64,000 nt of DNA from Phaeotremella fagi (taxonomy: Eukaryota; Basidiomycota; Tremellomycetes; Tremellales; Phaeotremellaceae): assembly GCA_001599715.1 (NCBI GenBank), contig BCHU01000002.1:1240001-1304000 (forward strand), read 5' to 3'. The notes beneath the pieces were generated by a model that saw only the letters and a program-made list of their open reading frames with translations, was not told the DNA's origin and made no database searches. Positions 55,527-64,000 of this stretch are shown piece by piece (the stretch's first letter is position 1; each line of letters starts with the position of its first letter). Made by a program: the position numbers and the translations under genes.

Positions 55527-56845
55527 TGAGGCTTGAACGTTGGAGTGAATGAGGTTTTGGGCATTTATTTTTTTGATGATTTTTGGAACACTTGGAGGAG
55601 AAGGGTCGACGACGATACATTTAGATCAAGGATGCATTTTTTTCTCATGTTGAATATGTACAAGGCAAGAAGACGCCACATGAATTTTCGCCACCAGCGA
55701 AAAAATGAAAATCCAGACGAATCCCTAGGAATAACGAAGACTCAAAGAGTCAGTCGAGTCAGTCGATTTCCGTACGAAAAGAAAACTTTTGATAGACATC
55801 AAAAGGTCCGTTGTCAATATTGAGAAAAATTGCTTTAGGCATCCTGATACTAAGATCGAGTGGGGCTCACGGGTGGCTCACTATTCACTGTCATGAGGTA
55901 GGTTTTTTGCATTTCTGGAGGTACAAGCGCGCTTTATTGTATGCATACATCGTCGAGTTCAATATTTCTCTTCATAAGGTATGATCTTGCCTTCAATTAC
56001 AACGATTCTGACGTTTTGATGTACATTCCAGGATTTCCGGTGAAAGGTTTGTAGAACCCATTGGAATAAGATTTGGAATAGAAAATGGAATATCGTATGC
56101 TTCGGAAGAAAAACCTCTGCATGCTGAGATGACTGAGGCGTTCACTTTTGAGGCGTCAGTGCTTACTTACCCTAAAAACACTTTTTCGCATGTTTAAATT
56201 ACCTTGCACAGGTTTTATTTTTAACCTGATCCAAACGAGAGTTTCCTTGATCGTGTGAATGGAAGCGAACTCGTCGCAGTCTCGTTGATCTCAACACACA
56301 CTTTCGTGGATATCATTGTTCGACTTCAGCGACGCGATGGACGAAGAAGTTGGAGAGCGCAATTGATGAGAACCTGTTTGAGCTGTGCAACCTTGCTAAG
56401 CATAGTCAACAAATCTCCTCAAGAAAGATCTTTGAATACAGTCAGTATCTTTGCACGAGAACCCTTTTGCTTATGCTTATCCCATTGTCTTGGGAATTCA
56501 GGATTGATGTTTTTTCAGGCACCAAAAGGCACCGACCAGGAACGGTGTTGATGGATGTTGAAACCAAAATAAAACTGAATGAAAACAGTAACAGTAACTT
56601 AGCTTCAAACTAGTGTGCACAGACATCTTCTCAGGAGTAGATTTGTGACTTCACTTTACTTTACTTCGTGTCCTTTCTTTGTTAACTGTCTACCGTTCTT
56701 ATATCCTCACTCTGTTGATCATCACCCACTCGTCTATTTAAAAAACAACTAGCTGAACGACCCAACCAAGCCGCTTGCCAAGAAAAAACGAATAGGGGAA
56801 ACAGTTTATATCAACCCACTAAAATCAAGATTGTAGAATCTACTC
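55527..56845. other. Intergenic region of about 1.3 kb
   Basis: Between the F-box gene and the alginate-lyase-like gene. Short open frames (55533-55823, 56255-56613) have no family features. The motif GTCAGTCGAGTCAGTCGA near 55750 is a small direct repeat, and AGGTT-N7-AACCT near 56212 is an inverted repeat. The promoter for the downstream gene presumably occupies the right end. Confidence 0.35.
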
Positions 56846-58434
56846 ATGATGCTGTACCATATACTTTGGACGATATCGTTATCTCTACTGGATCGACATG
56901 TCCAAGCTAGAGATATCGGTCCTCACATATCTTCATTTCCATCATTGTTCTTCCAACCCAGTCAGGTTCTCGATAATCCTTGGTTTCAGAAGAGTGAATG
57001 GGCTCATGAGATGTCGAGATGGTGGGCTGGGACTTTGATCAGTAGAGGACCTTGGTGTGAGTGGATCGCTCCCTTTCATTCGCTATTTAGACGTACTGAA
57101 TTTACTCGTGTTACAGCTGTTACTAACAAGACGGTGGTTGCGAAATCTGGGAATAAACAGTGAGTCCTTTCTGATGGTATAGAGAAGATGAGCTTACCAT
57201 CGATCAAAGTGATTATCTGAGTTACTCAGTTTATTTCTGGCCTAATTGTACTTCAGTTGGTAACACAACTCAACTAACTCAAGAAGAAAGTGAGTGAATT
57301 GAGTGTCTCCATCCCAAGGACCCCATAAACTGAATCCTCCACAGTTTGGACGGAATGCCCTTACTACCAACGTGATGGTATCATCAACCCAGACATTTAC
57401 ATTTCAACAGACTCCCAATCGCTCAATAACATGTCGGACTCAATATACCTATCAGCTCTGTCTTACGCGTCTACCAAATCACCAGTGTACTCTCAACATA
57501 TCAATGACGCTTTATACACGTTTTTCGTTAACCCGGATACGATGATGAATCCGAATCTCGACTATTCACAAGTTCAGCGTGGACCGGGTAACCAAACTGG
57601 GAAACATACTGGTGTGCTTGATATGAGATCATCTACGAAATTAGTCAGCGGTGTCGAATTGATGAGAGCGAGTAACGCTCCAGAATACAATTCGAGTACT
57701 GAAGCAGGTTTGGTGGCATGGGCTCAGAAACAGGTCAATTGGTTGGAGACGAGTGAACTTGCCATGGAGGAAAAGGCATCGTTAAAGTGAGTTAGCTTAT
57801 CGATATTAAAGGGTTAAAATGATAACCTATAATTACGAATAGTAACCACGCATCTTACTATTATAACCAACTGGTATCCTTTTACATCCTGCTAAATCAA
57901 ACCACAAAAGCGATTTCGGCTTTAAACGAATTCTACAACACAACGTTTCCCGGTCAAATTGACAGCAACGGGGATCAACCGTTAGAAAGTATCAGAACGA
58001 GACCGTTCCATTATCGTGCATTCAATCTCAACGCTTTAGCTGTCAACGCCCAATTAGGAGATTACATCGGATTATCACCACCAGGATGGAATCGAACCAC
58101 GTCTTCTGGAGCAACAATGCTAGATGCGATCAACTACGCCATGGCACAGGATCCAACGGTCTCCAATGAAATCCGTGAAAAACGACAATTGAACCCAACG
58201 ATAGCTACTTGGATATCGAAATTCGGTGATCCGTCTGGTAATTTGACTCAATACTTACGAAAGACGGATTCAATGTATCCTAGACAACCTTGGTATGCTC
58301 TTAGTGAGGGTGTAGATGATTCCGGTATAAGACAGGGTTTGGTAGTTACGACGTACCCAGGTAGTTCTGCTCAACCTACAAAGGCAAGGGCGTTACTTGG
58401 GTCTAGAAGACGTTCGCTGCAGAGACATAGCTGA
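56846..58434 (+). CDS. Secreted alginate-lyase-domain protein
   Basis: Signal peptide MMLYHILWTISLSLLDRHVQ. Splicing gives SGNKHYSVYFWPNCTSVGN, then IWTECPYYQRDGIINPD and, later, LK-NNHASYYYNQLVSFYILL, the family's NNH-x2-Y catalytic-region motif, followed by PLESIRTRPFHYRAFNLNAL. Several N-x-S/T sites fit secretion. The domain (alginate_lyase family) occurs in fungi that do not meet alginate, so the true substrate could be another uronic-acid glycan, for instance glucuronic-acid-containing capsule material (inference). The C-terminus is Arg/Ser-rich (GSRRRSLQRHS). Confidence 0.8.
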
Positions 58435-58616
58435 GGGGCTACTTTTTGTGTTTATGGACATTACCTTTATAGACTGTATCACTATTATACTGTAGATTGT
58501 TCTTACATTGTGGTTCTCGACTCATCCATCATACCGTACATGCATAGATTTAGATCGCATTTGTCTAGACTCTCGATAACAAGTTCACGGCAGTAAAGGA
58601 TCATATCCCCTGAGAA

Positions 58617-59186
58617 TTATGTTCCTCGACTTGCCGAACCCTTCGACCAAATATGATATAATTTCAGTTCATCCTCATTGCCATCAGCCCTATCTGCACA
58701 ACTCAAACAATAGATTTTCGATTCTCTCTCATCGGTCTCATAATACATCAAAGAACCGAGAGGGAAATCATGTGAATCGATCAGATAACCTGAACAAACA
58801 GTCGATGTGTTGAGTGTAAGAAACCCATAAGTGAAACCGTTCCTTTCATTTTGTTCTTTAATATAAACATCCCTCATACGTGAACTACCTTGAGCGACTA
58901 CATGTAATCTCTTAAGATACTCATCGTTCGAAGGGTTAACATTGCATTTTAAAATCTCGTCAAATGTTGAATAATATTCTTGGCGTTGACATTCGATATC
59001 CTGCATCTCACCGTATTGCATGTTGACGATTGGAGTATCGTGATCTATGTAGTGTTCGCCGTCAACTATTCTGGCGGAAGGGTGATGAGTCGTACAAGTG
59101 CATTTGGGGAAGAACGTCTTTTTGATACTGGGGACACCGTAGAATGTTATTTTTCGCCATACGATCGACGAGTTGTATTCTGCCAT
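58617..59186 (-). CDS. Orphan Cys/His-motif protein, paralogue C
   Basis: I take MAEYNSSIVW at 59186 as start; an ATG at 59222 would add MGKSKKKKSKKR encoded by a poly-A tract, which is possible but unlike the other copies. Family features: PKCTCTTHHPSARI, DGEHYIDHDTPIV, STVCSGYLIDSHDFP, YYETDERESKIYCLSCADR. It lacks the ATRVPRL step of copies A and B and has KKTFFPKC instead, so it is the more diverged member. No signal peptide or membrane segment. Its 3' end lies 180 bp from the alginate-lyase-like gene (convergent). Confidence 0.6.
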   Translation of the reverse strand: MAEYNSSIVWRKITFYGVPSIKKTFFPKCTCTTHHPSARIVDGEHYIDHDTPIVNMQYGEMQDIECQRQEYYSTFDEILKCNVNPSNDEYLKRLHVVAQGSSRMRDVYIKEQNERNGFTYGFLTLNTSTVCSGYLIDSHDFPLGSLMYYETDERESKIYCLSCADRADGNEDELKLYHIWSKGSASRGT

Positions 59187-59587
59187 TCTTTTTTTCGATT
59201 TTTTTTTTTTTGATTTTCCCAATTGAATCAGAGATCAGATGGTCGCGAATGAAGAAAAGTTGTTGACTTTCAAAAAAGCTCGGATATTTTATACGACTGA
59301 AAGATCTTCTTCGACTTTTCAAGATCCTTTGACCGACGTTCTTTCCACTGTAAATCACCGCTTCCAAAGGGACTTTGACAAAATCAGTCTTCCTTTCAGG
59401 TTGTGAAAGTTTCGCCTTCTTCTAAATCTTTCTGTAACAGCTCGCAGACCATCTTCGGCCTTGTATCATTGCAGTTTATGCCACTGACAAACGGAGATGA
59501 CCGCCACTGACGCGTAAACTGGTACTGTATCTCTCACCGACATTCATCTTCAGTTCACCTACTCAAATCATTCTGTGTATAATCACC
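59187..59587. other. Divergent intergenic region
   Basis: Contains a long T-tract (59190-59215), which on the minus strand would encode Lys if translation began at 59222, and a CA/CT-rich leader ahead of the aminopeptidase ATG. No separate gene. Confidence 0.35.
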
Positions 59588-61321
59588 ATGATCACCAGCA
59601 TAGTCACCGCTCTCATCGCAGTACTCCCAGCTCTCGCTCTATCAATCCCTCAACCCGTACTCCAAGCTAAAGCTATTCTCATCAACACAGAGATCCCATC
59701 AACCAAACTCCCACAATGTCTCCAAGAATCCTACTACGGAGTCTATGGAGGATCTAAACTCGGTCAAGAACATATCTACATCCCCACAACAGATTGCGTA
59801 TCTTCCTATCACGCTCTTGATGATTTCAGTTCAGGATCTATCGTTGAATTTGACTCTAAATGGGAAAAAGGTGGTCGATTGGTTTGGGTTGGTCAGGCTG
59901 GGGTTGATCCTTCCATCCTATCTTTCTCGGATAGAATTGACCTCTCACGAAGCTGGAATATGATTTCTGAACGTGCTAGTCAATTTGTATCTGAATCCCA
60001 AGGAGATGACAACAAACAACATTTCTTGTCGACCCCATCTAAAGACACTATCCGATTGATTCATCAATCACCATCTTCACTCTTACTTCACGTCCCCGAA
60101 ACCTATCTTCCCATCATCGACACCCTCCTCCCATCACATTTGGTACCGGTAGCCCTCCCCTCCCAACCGTTCACTCAAGGCTGGGAACCGGTTCCTACCC
60201 ATTTAGCAGAAAATTTAGCTAAAATAACCAAACAGTTGAATTTCTCTTCTGAACTTGATAGAATCGTAACGGACGGTTTGGTACTTGATGATATACGTCG
60301 TAACGTTCGTTGGTTGACTGGGGAGGGACCAAGTGGTATCGAATCAAGACACAGTTTTACACCTGGAGCTGTCGTCGCTGCTAATTGGATTAAAGGTATG
60401 TTTGAATTGGCTAAATGAAGTATCGAGAGCTCACACCCTTCACAGAGAAAGTCGAGGAAACAGGGGCAAACTGTACACTCCACCCTTTCCTTTCTGGATT
60501 CGCACCAAACGTAATCTGTCATTATCCATCTTCACTCAATTCAACAGAGAGAGTTATACTCTCAGCTCATTACGATTCTAGAGGTTCGTTCGGTCAAACG
60601 AGAGCTCCAGGTGGTGATGACGATGGATCTGGATCTGGTCATTTGTTAGGTGTCGCTGAAGCTATTGCCAGTCAAGGTGTTGAATTTGAGAAGAGCGTTA
60701 CCTTGGCTTTCTTCGCTGGTGAAGAACAAGGTTTATTGGGAAGTCATGCTTATGCTGGTAGGTTATGAAGGATTACTTGAGCTCTTTTAGTCATTTCTAA
60801 TGGTCGTTCTAGAATACTTACACGGTATCAACGCTACTGTCATTCTCCAAGTCCAAGCCGACATGTTGGCTTACCATGATGTGAGTACAGTTCATGGAGT
60901 CGGTTAAATGGAACGCAACTGACAATCACCCCAAAGTCAAGTGAGCCTCTTCAAATAGGTCTACCAGAATCGTAAGTTATCCATCTATGAATTCAGTCAC
61001 CAAAATCCAAAATTCCTAACAAATGCATTCCAGTATCGGAACACCAGAAGCTACATATCTACTAGGAAACCTCTCACAGCTCTATTCACCCGAATTGGTG
61101 GTAGGAACGACAGCAGCCTGTTGTTCCGATCATCAAAGTTTCGTAGCTTACGGTTTCCCCGCTACTCAAGTGTTTGAAAGGAATGGATGGATCATCGATC
61201 CAATGTATCACAACTCTGGTGATTTGTCTGGAAGAGAGAATTACGATTTCGAACAGGTCGTTTCAATCGCTAAAGTCACTTTGGCTGCTGTTTTGACTGT
61301 CGCCGGTTATCGATTAAAGTA
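59588..61321 (+). CDS. Secreted M28 zinc aminopeptidase
   Basis: Signal peptide MITSIVTALIAVLPALALS. A long N-terminal region precedes the peptidase unit. A 32-nt intron (60396-60427) joins ANWIK to ELTPFTEKVEETGANC; without it the frame stops. All five zinc-site positions are present: SAHYDSRGS (His), GGDDDGSGSG (Asp), FFAGEEQGLLGSHAYA (Glu-Glu), LQVQADMLAYHD (Asp) and CCSDHQSF (His). This is the two-zinc aminopeptidase site of family M28 (leucyl/aminopeptidase Y type). Likely secreted or vacuolar, releasing N-terminal amino acids from peptides. The last exon ends AGYRLK. Confidence 0.92.
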
Positions 61322-61496
61322 GATTAGGATTTTATGGATTATCCTAAAATGACTGACGATTTATATGACAGATGTAAGGTATGCAAAGAAACCATTGAAT
61401 TTGTACAATGTAAAAATGCATCTATTAGATACAACTGTGATTAATCCTCTTGTTCTACACAAAGCTTCTTCTGATTCTAAATCTGAACGGTTCGCT

Positions 61497-63325
61497 CTAA
61501 GCCTTAGCGTTCTCAGCTTCAGGATTATAACCTTCTAAAACCATATCATTGAAACCCAAATCCTCATTCTGTTCAAAAGTCCTCTCGTACTCTTCAATGA
61601 TCATGTTAGGATCATCATCAGGCGCATAAAGGTTTTGTAGGTAACTATTGGAAACTGGATCATCGAGGATCAAAGTGAAAGGGATTTCAGCTGCCATGAC
61701 TTGTTTCAATCCTTTCAGGAATTCTTCGTATGGTCGTTCACTCGAGTTGGTGTTATTGACTTGACCAATACCTGAGGTTAACGAATCACCCGTCCTGAAT
61801 ACTTTAGTCGATAATTCGGTGAAAATTTCGTTTAGGATTCCTTCCAAGGTGGTGAATCTCCCACCAAGCGTTCCGGGTTGTAATGCAAGATCGATTTCTG
61901 GAATCTCAAGACCGCAGGTGTCGGACTGGGAGCTCGTCAGTTATTGAACTGGATTTGCTATCTTTCAAACTGACCTTTAATAAATCTCTGCTGAGATCTT
62001 CTTCGTCTTCAACTTTCAAAGTAATCTTCTTTCCTTTAGCTGAGACGGAACCTCCAGATTTGATTTCGTTATCCCTATAACCGCAAGCGTAACAATTCGT
62101 TGACATGATGATGATGTTCTAAAAGTGGAAGAAATCAGCTTGTTTTCTTACGCATGATAGAAAAGCTGACTGACCTGGAAATAAGGAATATTAACCTGTT
62201 GCATCAGAGTTTCCAGATCATGTCCACAACTTGAACAACTACTTGGGAAACTGAAAACCTCTTCAGGAACAGCGGTACCATCAGCTTGATGAGCTTCAGC
62301 CAAAGCTTTTTGTCTTTTTTCGAATTCTTCTACACCGCCCAATTTCCTATCTGCAGTTGTTCCAGGTGCACCATCTGCTTCGTTTTCCGGCATATCATCA
62401 GGTCTGGCGACTAATCCCAAAGTAACGTTCTGGTCGAATGTTCGAGCTACCGCTCTCATATTCCATTGGGGATCTGATGGACTTCCGACGAACTGGAAGA
62501 AAGAATTTCCAGATGGATCATCAATCGTTACTGTGAACGGTATCCAAGGTTTTAATGCCGCTTCAGGGTTTTCTTCACCTTGAACGAAAGCTGGTCTGTC
62601 TTCATCATCGTTTCCAACACCTCCATCTTCCTCGTCTTCCTCCCCAGGTTGTATACCAAGGATATCACGGAATTTGACAAGCATAGCGTCTATCTTTTCG
62701 AATGTCTCGGGATCCATTACTTTACGAACGGGTTGACCGATGTTCAAATCTCTGAGGGTATCCCGAATTAAACCTTCGACTGTTGTGAGTTGACCTCTAC
62801 CAGGAGGAATGGTTAGGGCGAAATCGGGTATGATTACGGATGCCCAAGATGATTTAACGATTTGTCGATCTAGATCGGAGCGATTCAATAAATGAACAGT
62901 GTAATTGCAACCTTTGGCTATGAAAAGAGTCAGAACTGATTGGTGATACAGCTTGATTGAACTTACGTTGAATTTCCCCAGCACTCTGAATCTCGGTATC
63001 ACGATGGTTACAATGATCACATCTGAAAGAGGAGACGACAATCTCCTTGAAATAAGGTATAGAAGTCAAAAGCATTCTCGTCACACCCTAGAATAATTAT
63101 CAGTACGAGACCCATTCGGACTGACGTGGAACTCACCTGCTCATGACAAACCATACACAGACTCTCAATTTCCTGCATTTCTCTCTCTTCACCTTCTTCC
63201 TGCTCGACTAAAGGCTTTGCATCTTCTTTCAATCTAGCGTCATCATCTTCAACCTCAGGCAGAGCATCGGTTTTTGAGGCGATATCACCCAAAGTTGGGA
63301 AAAGATTTTCACGTTCTGAACTCAT
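61497..63325 (-). CDS. ZPR1: ZPR1 zinc-finger protein
   Basis: Exons join to give two ZPR1 modules. Module 1: [23 protein letters not shown], then [20 protein letters not shown], a C4 finger, followed by the beta-rich A/B domain ([20 protein letters not shown] and [13 protein letters not shown]). Module 2: [20 protein letters not shown], then [19 protein letters not shown], and [20 protein letters not shown] with [18 protein letters not shown]. An acidic loop (GEEDEEDGG) lies in module 1, usual for the family. ZPR1 is an essential chaperone-like factor that aids folding of translation elongation factor eEF1A. The terminal exon ends EAENAKA at 61497. Confidence 0.95.
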
Positions 63326-63814
63326 TATCTAGTTTCAGAGAACAGTTTTGTCAGTGACCATAAGACTTTGTTGATGCTGGAAGGTAGTGATATTGAATAG
63401 ATGATAGGATCAGACATTATAGGCTAAGTTTGTTTTCAAGGCTTTACCCTCTTGGGGTTGACCAGATCAAACGCAAATTACGAACATCATGAAAACGGGG
63501 AAAGGGATGGAGGTATCAAACTCAAGATAGAAGAAATGCTCACCTGTCTTATATGATTCCCTATCTATGTTACAGATCTAATTCTAGTACGAACTGATGA
63601 AAGAGAGGAGAAACTCGAAAAGAAAAGAATGAAATGAATAAATAAAGATAGAACGTTGTCGAAAAAGTTCTATCCAACTTTTTTCAGATTTTTTTTGCCG
63701 CTGATTAAAGTGGCACTAGAATTTGCTAGTATTTCTTCCAGACCTATGCAAATACGTATCATGGTATATGCATACAGGTCAAGATTATTACAGTTCTATC
63801 ACTTCTTTATAACA
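63326..63814. other. Intergenic region
   Basis: About 490 bp upstream of ZPR1 and downstream of the edge gene. It has T-tracts (63675-63700). A TATATGCATA string lies near 63765. No gene is seen. Confidence 0.3.
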
Positions 63815-64000
63815 TCACTCTTCATCTTTTACAGGTCTAGGTAGAGGGAAAGATACTTTTAGATTAGCTGCGTCTTGCAAAATCTGACACAGAGATTAGT
63901 AAGGATCAGAGTATTTGATTGTATGACCTACTCGATCTACGTCCATTGGAGGAAGGTCTAGTAATAATAATTTAGCTTCTGATCCGTCCAATTCCTCTAA
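63815..64000 (-). CDS. 3' end of an unidentified gene cut by the right window edge
   Basis: On the minus strand, LEELDGSEAKLLLLDLPPMD followed by VDR is joined by a roughly 50-nt intron (GTAGGT...GTGTCAG) to ILQDAANLKVSFPLPRPVKD and EE, ending at TGA 63815-63817. The joint is in frame, and both exons have normal coding texture. The ~45 residues visible are not enough for me to name a family. Confidence 0.55.

Noticed and set aside
55533..55823. 96-codon open frame just after the F-box gene
   Set aside because: Starts within a few bases of the F-box stop and has no motif or paralogue; more likely 3'UTR.
59187..59222. Lys-rich N-terminal extension of orphan paralogue C
   Set aside because: It is encoded by homopolymer runs, absent from the two paralogues, and MAEYNSS gives a family-like start; kept only as an alternative.

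Overview
The window comes from a nuclear fungal chromosome, most likely a basidiomycete yeast of the Tremellales (Cryptococcus/Kwoniella-like). This rests on genes packed on both strands, nearly all cut by several 35-70 nt GT-AG introns with CTAAY/CTGAY branch points, and on a Crz1-type calcineurin-responsive zinc-finger factor whose finger block reads like the cryptococcal one. The genus is inference. No transposon, rRNA, CRISPR or convincing tRNA gene was seen. Exon joints were placed by hand from splice signals, reading-frame continuity and family motifs.

Layout. 1-6.7 kb: an NCBP3-like RNA-binding protein cut by the left edge (-), a SEC9/SNAP-25 t-SNARE (+), two tandem paralogues of an orphan Cys/His-rich family (-) and a GT34 Golgi glycosyltransferase (-). 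7.2-15 kb: CRZ1 (-) diverging from a TFIIIC 90-kDa-type subunit (+). 15.3-18.9 kb: dihydroxyacetone kinase (+) converging on a HAD phosphatase (-). 19.5-24.5 kb: a very unusual sugar-nucleotide epimerase fused to an exostosin-type glycosyltransferase (+), converging on a second Golgi glycosyltransferase (-). 25.4-32.1 kb: an orphan, a Vps3844/DUF3844 membrane protein, MZT1, a membrane-anchored ubiquitin protease and EMC4. 32.3-37.0 kb: an RNase T2 relative that has lost its catalytic residues, a 45-residue Tyr/Gly micro-protein, a Pro/Tyr-rich orphan and a Gln/Pro-rich tail-anchored protein. 37.3-43.1 kb: a PTR peptide transporter (-) diverging from a prolyl iminopeptidase (+), then a tandem pair of orphan paralogues. 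43.4-50.1 kb: a PEX30-type dysferlin-domain peroxin, DBP8 helicase, a small membrane protein and MTA phosphorylase. 50.1-53.9 kb: an apparent gene desert. 53.9-64 kb: an F-box protein, a secreted alginate-lyase-like enzyme, the third member of the orphan Cys/His family, a secreted M28 aminopeptidase, ZPR1 and the 3' end of a gene cut by the right edge.

Functional links. The peptide transporter and prolyl iminopeptidase share a divergent promoter with two near-identical GGACGG-N2-CCGTCC dyads, suggesting co-regulation of peptide uptake and hydrolysis. The DHA kinase and HAD phosphatase may act in opposite directions on triose/sugar phosphates. The three glycosyltransferase genes and several secreted enzymes fit a fungus that builds complex surface glycans. 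The strongest candidates for undescribed biology are the epimerase-exostosin fusion, the RNase T2 pseudoenzyme, the dispersed orphan Cys/His family, the dyad-bearing divergent promoter and the Tyr/Gly micro-protein.
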